Shown here one piece after another: positions 11,616-22,219 of a DNA stretch of 64,000 nt. The position numbers were made by a program, and so were the translations under genes. Each line of letters starts with the position of its first letter. Positions within the stretch are counted from its first letter, which is position 1. Origin of the DNA: Paraspadella gotoi (Eukaryota; Chaetognatha); assembly GCA_051294375.1 (NCBI GenBank), contig CM119269.1:1069037-1133036 (forward strand), in the 5' to 3' direction. Under the pieces are notes generated by a model. It did no database searches. It saw only the letters and a list, made by a program, of their open reading frames with translations, and had not been told where the DNA came from.

Positions 11616-11764
11616 GCGAAAGTAAAAAAAATCGTTTTCTTAATTTTTCAAGGGGAGAACCCCCCATTTTGTTTTTTTTTGCTCCTACAGTAGGAGCTCG
11701 GAGCAGTTCGAATCTTCGAACCATTTTTTTTCTATTTACGTTTTATTGTAATTTTTTTTAAACC

Positions 11765-11765
<1 letters not shown>

Positions 11766-11798
<33 letters not shown>
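11766..11798. repeat. (GA)n microsatellite
   Basis: 33-bp AG run. Confidence 0.9.
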
Positions 11799-11804
<6 letters not shown>

Positions 11805-12342
11805 GGAAAAAATAATCCGGAAAAAGATTTATTTTCAAAGAGAGAGATGACAAATACTGCTCTTGGGAGGAAATTCATTTCTTTAAATTCATTTTTCTCC
11901 TCGAGAATGAATTCTCGTTATTGTTATCATTATGGTTGAGTTTGATTCAAATTCGAGCGAACGGGGATAAACAATCGCCGACGGCAAAGAGAGAAGATTG
12001 AAATTCGCGAATAAAGAGACAGAAATCGGAGATCGGAATCCACAAAAGTCAGAGCAAAATGGATCAATGTTGATCAGACATTTAATTTCGATACCTTTTC
12101 TCTCGGAGAGTACTTCAATAAAGTCTTTGCATTCCGTTGCACCGCATGTAGATTATGCAACATGCTGCGATTTTAAACTAAACAATATAGACGAAAGGCA
12201 TAAAATATGAAAGAACCGAGAGAAAAATTCGAAATCTTCCTTAATTTATGATCCCATTTGCTTCCTTTTTTATTTTCTTTTCTTTCTTTTCTGCGTAGAG
12301 CGACGGGAAAAAGCATCAACTGTTACTCTCTCTGCGGGCGGG

Positions 12343-12387
12343 ACAAGATGGCGGAGACGACGACAATGACGACGACAAGATGGCGGC
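12343..12387 (+). promoter_or_regulatory. Paired ACAAGATGGCGG motifs (YY1/Pho-like)
   Basis: The 12-mer ACAAGATGGCGG occurs twice, at about 12343 and 12375, in a small CpG-rich patch. AAGATGGCGGC is the known YY1 consensus, often found near animal promoters. No clear coding exon follows, so a promoter role is an inference. Confidence 0.3.
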
Positions 12388-12745
12388 TACGACGACGTCG
12401 GCTGTCGGAGTCGAGACGAAAATTGGTGGGTCTGTGATCCTGCTTGTGGGGAAGGATTGTGGGGAGTTGAATTGAGTTGAAAAAGAAAGAAAGAAAGAGA
12501 GAGAGAAAGAATGAAATATAAACAATTTAAAGACTCGGATTTGATTAAAAACGTCGGTTCATTCATTGACATGGATCACTTAGTCTTTATTATTGTCATT
12601 GTCATAAATGTTTGATACTCCGATGTAAAGTTTAAAGTTCTGCACTATTCAATTAGTGTATTTTTGAGCAAATTACAGAAAAACCAAAGAAGTTTTCTGT
12701 GGTTGAATAACGAACAATGGATTGGAGATTTGAATAATCGAACAG

Positions 12746-12759
12746 TGAGAGAGAGAGAG

Positions 12760-12809
<50 letters not shown>
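12746..12809. repeat. (GA)n microsatellite
   Basis: 64-bp AG run leading into a long purine-rich tract. Confidence 0.95.
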
Positions 12810-12812
<3 letters not shown>

Positions 12813-12839
12813 TTGGGGGGGGGGAAGAAAGTCAGATGG

Positions 12840-13320
12840 GGAGGGAAAGAAGAGGATATGAAGAGAAAGGAATGAAAAGGAAAGGAGAGGTCAATAAAGA
12901 AAAGAAAAGGAAAGAAAAGGAAAAAAAGAGAGTAACCAAAAGAAATGCAAAGAAAAGGAGGGAAGAGGAAAGAAAAGAAGAGAAAAAGGAAAGAAAACAA
13001 GAGAAGAGAAAAGAAAAGAAGAGGAGAGAAGAGAAAAGAAAAGAAGAGGAGAGAAGAGGAGAGAAGAGGAAAGAAAAGAAGAGAGGAAAGAAAAGGAGAG
13101 GAGAGGAGAGGAAAGAAACTGAGAGAAGAGGAGAGAACAGGAAAGAAATGGAGAGAAAAGGAAAGAAAAGGAGAAAAGAGGAAAGAAAATAAGAGGAGAG
13201 GAAAGAAAAGGAGAGGAGAGGAGAGGAAAGAAACGAAGAGAAGAGGAAGGAAATGGAGAGAAAAGGAAAGAAAAGGGGAGAAGAGGAAAGAAAATGAGAG
13301 GAGAGTATCGTCAGAAGAGG
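12840..13320. repeat. Purine-rich degenerate repeat (GAGAGGAAAGAAAAG-type)
   Basis: Almost pure A/G for about 480 bp with loosely repeated GAGAGGAAAGAAAAG units. The overlapping Lys/Arg/Glu frame (up to 131 codons) and the Ser/Phe/Leu frame on the other strand (242 codons) are repeat artefacts. Its 3' part is repeated at 14.03-14.2 kb. Confidence 0.9.
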
Positions 13321-13564
13321 AAAGAAGAATAAAAATATAAAAAAAATCCCAAAAAGGAAAAAGAAGGTTTTCGAGGAACAAGGGAACCGGTTATGAGTAC
13401 AAAGCGCGACACTGTCAGGAGATCGGAGAAAGAGGGAAAGGTAGAGCGAATGCGTGGTAGAGGAGTGACAAAGGAGTGACAGAAGAGTGACAGAGGGGAA
13501 AAACCCGGAGTTAAGAGAGGAGTGATGAGCCTAGGGGAGCGGAGGGAATTCCGCTGGCGAACGG
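13270..13564 (+). repeat. Left copy of duplicated block (partner 14190-14469)
   Basis: Shares a long near-identical stretch with the right copy, including GGTTTTCGAGGAACAAGGGA, AAAGCGCGACACTGTCAGGA and ATTCCGCTGGCGAACGG. The left copy ends at the 25-N gap; the right copy continues without a break. Confidence 0.85.
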
Positions 13565-13589
13565 NNNNNNNNNNNNNNNNNNNNNNNNN
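13565..13589. other. Assembly gap, 25 N
   Basis: The gap truncates a sequence that reappears whole 900 bp downstream, which suggests overlapping flanks rather than missing DNA. Confidence 0.95.
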
Positions 13590-13606
13590 TAATAAAATAA
13601 TTCAAA

Positions 13607-13660
13607 GCATATAGATATCAACTTGCTTTTACTATCAAGCAATTACTAATATCTATATGC
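13607..13660. repeat. Small hairpin (GCATATAGATAT arms)
   Basis: A 12-bp perfect arm, GCATATAGATAT and its complement ATATCTATATGC. Inner ACTTGCT/AAGCAAT segments also pair. About 54 nt overall. Resembles a small stem-loop, but nothing shows that it is transcribed. Confidence 0.5.
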
Positions 13661-13903
13661 AAACAAAATGGTCATAGAATAATGTCATTAACAATAATAT
13701 AAGACAATTAAAACTACGATGCGAACCAAAATAGCATAACAATAGAGAGTCTTGTGAAGAAGTAAAGAATGACTGTAATTAGTGTTATTAGTAAGCACAC
13801 TACTACTACTAGTCAACCTGTAGGAGTATTAACAGTGATTCATTTCTTTACAGTTATGCTAGAAATTATAGGTAATAAGTTGGATATCTACTATTGGTAA
13901 AAT

Positions 13904-13975
13904 GCCGCCGTGGCGACATTGGTAAAGATGGTGAGAACTGACGGCAATAACTCGCGGATCGAATTCCCGATGGTA
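13904..13975 (+). other. tRNA-like sequence, possible SINE head
   Basis: TGGCGACATTGG (13911-13922) resembles the tRNA A box, and GGATCGAATTCC (13956-13967) resembles the B box, about 45 bp downstream. A T-arm-like stem can pair at 4 of 5 positions. The 5' and 3' ends do not form an acceptor stem, so this is not a functional tRNA as written. A tRNA-derived SINE head or an error-laden tRNA copy fits best. Confidence 0.35.
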
Positions 13976-14189
13976 ACTCTTTTATTATTTATGATTAGAG
14001 ATTTGAAGATAAGAGAGGTTTGAAAACCTACAAATGGAGACGAAAAGAAAAGAAAAGGAGAAAAAAAGGAAAGAAAATAAGAGGAGAGGGATAAGATAAT
14101 AGGAGAGGAGAGGAGAGGAAAGAAACGAGAGAAGAATAAGGAAATGGAGAGAAAGGAAAAAGAAAAGGGGAGCGAGGAAGAGGGGAAAG

Positions 14190-14469
14190 AAAATGAGAGG
14201 GAGTATCGCCAGAAGAGGATAAGAAGATAAAATATAAAAAAAATCCAAAAAAGGAAAAAGAAGGTTTTCGAGGAACAAGGGAACCGGTTATGAGTACAAA
14301 GCGCGACACTGTCAGGACGATCGGAGAAAGAGGGAAAGGTAGAGAAAATGCGTTGGCAGAGGAGATGACAGAAGGAGCTGACTGGGAAGAGTGACAGAGG
14401 GGAAAAACCCGAGTTAGGAGAGGAGATGATGAGCCCATAGGGGGAGCGGAGGAATTCCGCTGGCGAACG
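14190..14469 (+). repeat. Right copy of duplicated block (partner 13270-13564)
   Basis: Aligns to the left copy with scattered single-base indels and continues unbroken into GGAGGCGCGGTTATGTCC. The preceding purine tract (14030-14190) also resembles the left flank. Confidence 0.85.
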
Positions 14470-14524
14470 GGAGGCGCGGTTATGTCCTACCCAACTGCAG
14501 TCGGCGGAATTTTCCAATCGGGAC

Positions 14525-14660
14525 TCGGCGGAATGATGAAGAGGATGGGGGGCGGGTAGCGAAGAATAGGAGGGGCAGGGAAGAGGAGCGGGCAGGCGAG
14601 GAGAAGATGGAGGGGAGGAAGAGGAGGGGCAGGCGGGAGGAGGAGTAGGAGGAGGAGCTG
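14525..14660. repeat. G/A-rich GAGGAGGGGCAGG-type repeat
   Basis: Degenerate repetition of GAGGGGCAGG and GAGGAGGA motifs. The open frames on the reverse strand (Leu/Pro/Ser) are not gene-like. Confidence 0.7.
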
Positions 14661-15022
14661 AACATTCATCAGAGTCAAGAGGTCGGAGCAGTCGAAGTGA
14701 CAGATTCGCAATTAGGGAAAGAATGCTGTTTGTTTCAGAGAGAAAGTGAGTGTGGGGGCGGCCGGGGGCGAATAAGCTGAGTAGTGGGATATTAAAGAAT
14801 GAAGAAATGAGCTGAAGAGTAGGGAATTTTTTTGGCTAAGAACTTTTGGAGGGGTTATCTTTGGTAAGACCTTTGGTAAGCTAGATGAGCAAAACATTAT
14901 ATTTACCTAATTATCTTACCTAATCTTACTTCACCTCTTAAAATACGCACTTGTTTGGTCTCATTAAGATGATCATTAACGTACGTCATTTTTGTCGTCA
15001 GAATCACGTTCGAAGGAACCGA

Positions 15023-15121
15023 CCAATCACAGATGCAAATTAATCCTGTGACAATTTGCACTATGCTTAATCTTCAGTACCGTCCGGCTATATGAGTCTC
15101 AACTCTTGCGTTCTGTCAGTT
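15023..15121 (+). promoter_or_regulatory. Candidate core promoter: CCAAT, octamer, TATA, initiator
   Basis: CCAATCA lies at 15023-15029, a perfect octamer ATGCAAAT at 15033-15040, TATATGAG at 15089-15096, and the arthropod-type initiator TCAGTT at 15116-15121. The TATA starts 29 bp before the initiator A, which is the canonical spacing. The combination is better than expected by chance. The 300 bp downstream has no ATG-led reading frame outside pyrimidine repeat, so the product is unknown; it could drive a non-coding RNA or a gene with a distant first exon. Confidence 0.35.
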
Positions 15122-15206
15122 TCAATTCTCAGTTTTTTATCTTAGTCTCTGCTTTGTTTTAGTGTCTTTCTGTCTTTTTAGTTTTCTTTAATTAAATTGT
15201 AATTAC

Positions 15207-15620
15207 TTGTTTACTTCTTTTCTTTTTTCTTTCTTTCTTTCTTTCATTTCTTTTTCTTTCTTTCTTTTTTCCTTTATTTTCCTCTTTTTTTTTTTCTTTC
15301 TCCTTTTTCTTCTTATTCTTTTCTCTCTTCTTTTTTCTTTTTTTTCTTTCTTTCTTTTTTTTTTTTTTTCTTTTCTTTTTTCTTTCTTTCTTTTTCTTTT
15401 TCTTTTCATTTTTTCCCTTTATTTAGTTCTTTCTTTTTCTTTCTTTTTCCTTTTCTTCTTTCTTTTCTTTCTTTCTTTCTCTTATTTCTTTCTTCTTATC
15501 TTATTTCTTTCTTTCTTTCTACTTTCTTATTTTCATTTTAATTTCTTTGCTTTCTTTCTTATCTTTCTTCTTTCTATTCTTCTTTCTTTCTTCCTTTCTT
15601 TCTTTCTTTCTTTCTGTCCA
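15207..15620. repeat. Pyrimidine-rich (TTTC)n-like tract
   Basis: About 410 bp almost free of purines on the plus strand, made of TTTC, TTTTC and TTCTTT units. The 158-codon Phe/Ser/Leu frame across it is a repeat artefact. Confidence 0.9.
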
Positions 15621-15689
15621 TCCTATCTATATTCATCATCCTCCTTCGCGCACCTTTTATTTCACTCTTGGCTTCCTGAATGAATAGTG

Positions 15690-15718
15690 CATGAGAGAGA
15701 AGAGAGAGAGAGGAGAAT

Positions 15719-15750
<32 letters not shown>
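15690..15750. repeat. (GA)n microsatellite
   Basis: Interrupted AG run. Confidence 0.9.
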
Positions 15751-15751
<1 letters not shown>

Positions 15752-17040
15752 ACCAGCGTCTAAAAAAAAGGAATTCTTGTAATTCTCCCGTCATGTGAGC
15801 AAAAAAAGGAGAAGTGAAAAAAACTTTTCTCTTCTCTTTCTCTTGTCTCTCTACTCATAACTTGAATACCAAAAACCCAAAAGAAAAAAAAAAGAAAAAA
15901 GAAAAAAAGAAAAGAAAAATTTTTCTTTCTCTCGTTTTTGGTGGAATGAATAAGTAAGAAACGCGGGGGAAAAAAGTTTTGTCGCGAGAAGCGACACACA
16001 ATCGCTGCAATTCTCCCCCTCCCCCGTCTTTTAGAATTAAATGGAATCGTTGAGAGCGAAATTTATTTCCTATTTCATGAATTATGATTCGCGGGCAGAG
16101 AAATTCCACAACGAGGCGATCGATGGCACCAAAAAAAGGGGAAAAGAGGCTTCGTACTTTCAGGCAAAAAAAGAATCAGTAAAGTTTGTTTTTTTAAGTT
16201 TATAAAAAAAAACTTTCTTTCCTGTCTTCCTCGCAACTTTTTTTTTGTAAAGAAAAAGTTAAAATTTCTTCGTTTTTTAGTTTGCTGTTTAATATTTAAT
16301 AAAAAAAAATTCAAACAGCAAAACTTCAACTTTTTCATTATAAAATTTCCTGTTTTGCGTCATGTTTCTTCGTTTTTTATTTTAAACTTTCTGAATGACG
16401 ATATTTAACTTTCTTTTTCTTTTTTTTTTTTTGCCACCTGATTTTTTTTGGTCGAAACGCAAATACATCGAATTTGACTATTCTAGCTACTTTTTTCTTC
16501 TTTTTTTTAAGTCGTCAGACTCTTTTTGAAATTTGACACATTTTTTGTCGCTCGTTTTGCGACGGAAAAAAGGATCTGCAACTTTTCGGCGCCAAAATGC
16601 GAAGTCGTTATTGAAAAAAACATTTGCTGTAAAAAAAAAAGTCTGAAAAAATAAAAATAGGAAAAAAAAAGTTTTTTTTTCTTTCTCGAGTCAAAAAGGT
16701 GGAAAAGTGGAGGAAAATGGCGGAGAAAAAAATAGTTTAAAAAGTAAGAAAAAGTCATTCGATATATTAAACTCGTGAAAAGATAGCAGAGTTCCGATTG
16801 ATAAGGAAAATGTCTCAAAATAGGGATGGAAAATTTTATAAAACGTAAAAAATCTCCCTGTACAATGTACAGTGTATAGTGTACAACTAACGAGTATGTG
16901 TGACATGAGAGAAACCTAGAGAGGTTCACTTTGTTCCGCGCTAATTTTTTGAATTCATTATCAATTCATTTCTAAATCATATGACCTACATTCATGTTAA
17001 GACAATTTTTTTCCTCGCAATGCTTGGTTTTCTGCTAAAG

Positions 17041-17091
17041 ATTGTCGTCTACCAATCAAGCACGGCCTCTTCCCGTTGGCCCCAAGAAAGG
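17041..17091 (+). CDS. Candidate 51-nt internal exon before the proline-rich exon
   Basis: Flanked by an acceptor (TTTTCTGCTAAAG, ending 17040) and a donor (GTAAAA at 17092), this 17-codon stretch is open in phase 0 on both sides and reads IVVYQSSTASSRWPQER. The next acceptor follows after a 58-bp intron. In the second duplicate (18464-18514) the exon is again 51 nt with both splice sites, but an inserted C and a deleted A shift the middle of the frame. I do not recognise the product. Confidence 0.3.
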
Positions 17092-17149
17092 GTAAAACTT
17101 TCAAGTTCCATGAATCTATTTTATTGTTTTCATTGTTCTTCTTCCTCAG

Positions 17150-17572
17150 AATTATATGCCGCCGCCGCCGCCGACTCTGCCGCCGCCGCCGCCGCCGCCG
17201 CCGCCAGGGCTTCCTCCATCGCCACACGACACGCCGGAGGGGAGGAAGGGAGGAATCTTGACAAAAGTTTATGACTCTGTCGTGTTCAGACGAAGGCCCC
17301 GACTCTTGAGCGCCCCCTCCGTTGGCCCGCCCCCCTCGCTACTTCCTTTCTTTTTTATGATATTTGCGAAGGGTCGAACTTTTGTCGCCGGTTCTAAATA
17401 TTGTTTCGAGGTCGACTTAGAAGACGTCAACGCATCCCTTCAGTTCTTTTTTCTTTTTAAAGAAAATTTCACTGATGCAGCGACACTTCCGTTTCTTTTC
17501 GAATACTATAATAATCAAAACAGTTTAAAAACTATTAAGATGTATAAAAAAAAAGGACTCGCTGTAAAATAA
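17150..17572 (+). CDS. Candidate proline-rich exon, function unknown
   Basis: A strong acceptor (pyrimidine-rich stretch ending TTCTTCCTCAG at 17149) opens a frame that starts NYMPPPPPTLPPPPPPPPPG, continues LPPSPHDTPEG, and stays open to TAA at 17570-17572. In phase with the 51-nt exon upstream, it gives a short chain of about 157 residues. Poly-Pro of this kind occurs in actin-regulatory and SH3/WW-binding proteins, but a (CCG)n repeat can produce it by chance, and other frames give poly-Ala or poly-Arg. The C-terminal half is Phe/Lys-rich and AT-rich and may be intron or 3' UTR. The duplicate (from 18574) is disrupted by indels. Confidence 0.3.
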   Translation, partial: NYMPPPPPTLPPPPPPPPPGLPPSPHDTPEGRKGGILTKVYDSVVFRRRPRLLSAPSVGPPPSLLPFFFMIFAKGRTFVAGSKYCFEVDLEDVNASLQFFFLFKENFTDAATLPFLFEYYNNQNSLKTIKMYKKKGLAVK

Positions 17573-18367
17573 AAAAGAAAACAATCAGGATTAAAATAGA
17601 ATAGTTTATCCGCCAGCTTTTAATATTTATTAAAAATTCAAGCGGTCTCTACCTTTAATTCACATTTTAATAGTTCGTTCGTTCGATTCCCATTCCATTA
17701 TATTTTTAAAAAAATATTCTCAAACCACATGTACCTATGCTTTAGAAATGATTGCCGTCATTGTAATTTCTGTTGTCACTGATCTTCACATCCACCATTT
17801 GCCATCGCACGCGGAACTCCACTCCATTGCGCCCCGGGGCAATTTCATCCTCCTCCTCCTCCTCCTCCTCCTCCTCCTGAGTTGTGAAACTGCCTCCGGT
17901 TCATCTTCTTCTTCACGTCAATGGATGCGTGAAAATCTTTACATCGCACTTGAAACAAAAGTCACGTCATAAACAGGGGAATCGCTTCACAACCAGCGCC
18001 TTACCTTTGACAGACATCAAAATCATCCCGAATGTGAACCACAGCCACGACACCTTCACACAAACTCACTTACCACACAAGTTTTTTTAATCACTCTTAA
18101 ACCACGCCCGCACTCTCCTGGCAAACGTTACAATTCCACGAAGCAAGTCCCTTCTCTCATTAACTAATAGAATAATCCTGAGCCTCCACTTCTCCAGCCT
18201 CCACAACCCACACCACAGCCGTTTCCACAGCCGGTTTTTAATACCGCCTTCCACGCGAAGGTAAGCAATGGATAATAAACGTCAAAACAGTTCGACAATT
18301 CTGAGGCTGAATGTGGGAATGGAAACGACAATGGAATGGCGGCCAAAAGAGAGACGCTTTTCTTTTG

Positions 18368-19797
18368 AATTCATTATCAATTGACTCATTTCTTTAAAAT
18401 CATATGACTTACATTCATTGTTAGACATTTTTTTCCTGCAAGTGCTTGGTTTCTCTGCTAAAGATTGTCGTCTACCAATCAAGCACCGGCCTCTTCCCGT
18501 TGGCCCCAAGAAGGGTAAAACTTTCAAGTTCATGATGATCTATTTTATTGTTTTCATTGTTCTTCTTCCTCAGAATTATATGCGCCGCCGCGCCGCCGCC
18601 GACTCTGCCTGCGAGCCGGCCGCCGCGCGCCGCCGCCGTAGGGCTTCCTCCATGCGCCGCACGAGCACCGCCGGAGGGGAAGGAAGGGAGGAATCTTGAC
18701 AAAGAGTTTATGACTCTGTCGTGTTAGACGAAAGGCCCCGACTCTTGAGGCCCCCTCGTTGGCGCGCGCCCCCTCGCTACTCTCTTTTCTTTTTTATGAT
18801 ATTTGCGAAGGGTCGAATTTTTGTCGCGGTTCTAAATATTGTTTCGAGGTCGACTAGAAGACGTCAACGGGCATCCCTTCAGTTCTTTTTTTCTTTTTAA
18901 AGAAAAATTTCACTGATGCAGCGACACTTGGTTTTTTTCGAATACTATAATAATCAAAACAGTTTAAAACTATTAAGATGTATATAAAAAAAGGACTCGC
19001 TGTAAAATAAAAAAGAAACCAATCAGGATTAAAAAATAGAATAGTTTATCCGCCAGCTTTTAATATTTATTAAAAATTCAAGCGGTCTCTACCTTTAATT
19101 CACATTTTAATAGTTCGTTCGTTCGATTCCCATTCCATTTATATTTTTTAAAAAATATTCTCAAAACATGTACCTATGCTTTAGAAATGATTGCGCTCAT
19201 TGTAATTTCTGTTGTCACTGATCTTCACATCACCATTTGCCATCGCACGCGGAACTCCACTCCATTGCGCGCCACGGGGCAATTTCATCCCTCCTCCTCC
19301 TCCTCCTCCTCCTCCTCCTCCTGGGAGTTGTTGAACCTGCCTCCGGTTCATCTTCTTCTTCACGCTCAATGGATGCGTGAAAATCTTTACATCGCACTTG
19401 AAACAAAAGTCACGTCATAAACAGGGGAATCGCTTCACAACCAGCGCCTTACCTTGACAGACATCACAAATCATCTCGAATGTGAATCCACAGCCACGAC
19501 ACATTCACACAAACTCACTTACCACACAAGTTTTTTTAATCAACTCTTAAACCACGCCCGCACTCTCTCTGGCAACGTTACAATTCCACGAAGCAAGTCC
19601 CTTCTCTCATTAACTAATAGAATAATCCTGCAGCCTCACTTCTCCAGCCTCCACAACCGCCACACCACAGCCGTTTCCACAGCGTTTGTTTAAGTAACGC
19701 CTTTCCACGCGTAGGTAGCAATGGATAATAAACGTCAAACCAGTTCGACAATTCTGAGGCTGAATGTGGGAATGGAAACGACAATGGAATGGCGGCG
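18368..19797 (+). repeat. Tandem duplication, unit 2
   Basis: Second copy of the 1.4-kb unit, with more indels than unit 1. The (CCG)n of unit 1 becomes a mixed CGCCGCCG sequence here. A (GA)n tract and a 25-N gap follow within 85 bp. Confidence 0.85.
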
Positions 19798-19879
19798 GGA
19801 GAAAACGTTGTGTGTGTGAGAGAGAGAGTAGAGAGAGAGAGAGAGCAGAAGTAGAGAGAGAGAGAGAGAAGAGAGAGAC

Positions 19880-19904
19880 NNNNNNNNNNNNNNNNNNNNN
19901 NNNN
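19880..19904. other. Assembly gap, 25 N, inside (GA)n
   Basis: (GA)n-like sequence on both sides. The gap interrupts a microsatellite. Confidence 0.95.
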
Positions 19905-20318
19905 GAGAGAGACTTTTACAGTTGCTTTTATGCGAAAACTTCGTCATGAACGTTTATCTTGCCCGGTAAAAATTGCATACTCGATACTGTGCCTTAATGA
20001 GAGTCTGGGAAATAAAAGTAAAAAAGAGAAAAAGACTGAGAGCGAGAGAGGGAGAAGGAACATAAAAATTCTACGAAAATATAACAAGCGAAAAAGCGAG
20101 GATAAAAAAGTGGAGTCCTTGAACCCGATTCGCTCCTTCTCATTTCGATCCTTCTCTTTCTTCTCTTTCTTTTCTTTCTTCTTCTCTTTTTTCTTCTCTT
20201 TGCCCCTCAGCTCTTTTCTATCCCGTTTCTTTCTTTTATTGCTTAACTCCTGTTTCTCAAATCTTCTTTTCGATATAAAACAGAGAAACCTGATTATCAT
20301 ATGAAAAGATCGTATTGA

Positions 20319-20321
<3 letters not shown>

Positions 20322-20389
<68 letters not shown>

Positions 20390-20394
20390 TCCCT
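20322..20394. repeat. (CT)n microsatellite
   Basis: 73 bp of near-perfect CT repeat. Confidence 0.95.
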
Positions 20395-20514
20395 CGTACA
20401 AAAAGCAATGACCCTTTTACGTCTTTATGGAAATATTTGAGCATCCCCCCCTTCTCCTTTCCTCTCCACCTGCCGGTGATCCAACTTTTTTTTTTCTTTT
20501 CGCGCTGAGCGTGG

Positions 20515-20800
20515 ATAATGGAGTCAGACGATGGAGCGGAATGATGGAGTTAGATTATGAAGCGAAGAGATGGAGCGAAATGTTGTAGTTAGATCGTGGG
20601 GTGGAGAGATGGAATTAAATAAATGATGAAGCTGGAGTTGCGAGATGGAATGCAATGATGGAGCCAAAGAAAAATGAGTTCGATGAAGCAGTCAAGTGAT
20701 AGAAGAAAATGATGGAAAAAGATTATTTTTTGATGAAGCAGATTGATGGAGTCAGAGTATAGGATAGCGAGATGGAGTTGGCTTATGGAGCAAAGTGCGA
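20515..20800. repeat. Degenerate GATGGAG-rich tract
   Basis: GATGGAG-type heptamers recur irregularly (GATGGAGCG, GATGGAGTTAGA, GATGGAATT and similar), suggesting a decayed minisatellite. No gene. Confidence 0.6.
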
Positions 20801-20903
20801 GAGCAAATTAGAGAGAAAAGAAAAGGATGAAAGGAAAGGAGAGGAACCATTAGTTCCGTCTTGTTTAGACTTGATATGATCGTCGTCGTGAGCGAGGCGC
20901 TTC

Positions 20904-21088
20904 GCCAGGACGAGGTGGATCCTTTAGAGTGGCAGGGTGGAGAGAATGCTGGTGCCAGGACGAGGAGGATCCTTTAGAGTGGCAGGGTGGAGAGAATGCT
21001 GGTGCCAGGACGAGGTGGATCCTTTAGAGTGGCTGGGTTGAGATGATGCTCGTGCCAGGACGAGGTGGCTGGGTTGAGAGAATGCTGG
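20904..21088. repeat. 50-bp minisatellite, 3.7 copies
   Basis: Units of exactly 50 bp start at 20904, 20954, 21004 and 21054 with GCCAGGACGAGG and end with an ATGCTGGT-type motif. The fourth unit lacks about 15 bp of the middle. Internal differences are substitutions, so the register is kept. Confidence 0.95.
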
Positions 21089-22219
21089 GTTTAGATCATG
21101 CTGGTGCCATTCTGCGCAAAGAGAGCGAGATTGTTCTGACATGAATTAACCCCTCTAGACACTAACGTAAATTATAAAACTGAAAATAATACCGTAAGAT
21201 CCGTAATATCAAAGGATCTAACACTGTCAACAAACGCGATTAATTGTACTTCTATAATCTCGTATAATGAAAGAGTGAATGAATCGAACAAAAAGAGACT
21301 GAAGGGAGAAGGAAAAAAAAGAGAATTACAAAAGAGAAAGGCAAGGTAGAAAGAAAGAATTGAGTAGACAAAAGAAGGAAAAAAATATTGTGGCAGAGTT
21401 GCGAATGCGCGGGGAAGAAAAATTGCGTGGGCGTGTAAACAAAAGCAGCGGGTAGGGGATAGGAGTAAAGGTGGGGGGGGATGGAAGGATGCCGGAGGCA
21501 AATTCAGGGTCTGGAAGGATCTACTTTACTCGATGTCGGGTGAGAAAGGAAGCGGGACGGAGGGCCGGCTCCCGCCGGTTGTGGTCCGGGGACTCGGAGC
21601 GTCTCCGACATGATGGGTGCGGGGACGAATCCCCATCCCCGGGCGTTCCCCCCCCAGCCATGATGGATGATATTTATTTTCCCGATTCAAAGTCCAGGCA
21701 CGTGGTTTTTTTTCCGTCCCCATGGATCGAAAACGACGAGGGAACGAAAAGATATTATTTTTTCCCCTCGTGATTAGAATTATTATCATGGCGGCTTTTT
21801 TCGACCTCTGAATGACGCGGGGCAAAAAAGGAGGAAAAAAGAAAGAAAAAAGAAAGAAAAAAAAGGAGGTGTACGTGATAGAAGACTCATGAATCGATGA
21901 TCGCGATTCGAGGAGCAAAAGTCAGAAGAGTCGCAGTCTTCACTGAATCACTGAATCCCCCAAAGATGCATTAGAGGGACCTGTGATGACGGGTTATTAA
22001 AAAGCAGTTTGTCCTTAGTTCGTCAGAACGTTGGTTTTTGATTGTATTATTACCGTTGTTAGTATTCTTTATTTGCCAACTAGGTTTATAAAGGTTTGAA
22101 ACAATTCATATGGTATTGACGATTCATAATTACATATTGACAAGTCTTTTTTTTTTTTTATTAAAAATTGCGCAGATGACTTTCAAGTTTTAATCGACTC
22201 CGAGCCACTTTAACGACGA

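Larger units (their letters stand above)
16951..18340 (+). repeat. Tandem duplication, unit 1
   Basis: About 1.4 kb beginning GAATTCATTATCAATT and ending CAATGGAATGGCGGC, repeated head-to-tail at 18368-19797. The copies agree along their whole length but differ by many one-base indels and small substitutions. That could be a real tandem duplication or two haplotype or error-prone versions of one locus. Confidence 0.85.

Noticed and set aside
12653-13381. 242-codon minus-strand frame rich in Ser, Phe and Leu
   Set aside because: Entirely a translation of purine/pyrimidine low-complexity repeat; the other strand is open as Lys/Arg/Glu.
15207-15683. 158-codon Phe/Ser/Leu 'membrane protein'
   Set aside because: (TTTC)n-type repeat; hydrophobicity is a by-product of T-rich codons.
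17680-17700. GTTCGATTCCC as a tRNA B box
   Set aside because: No A box or acceptor stem at the right distance.
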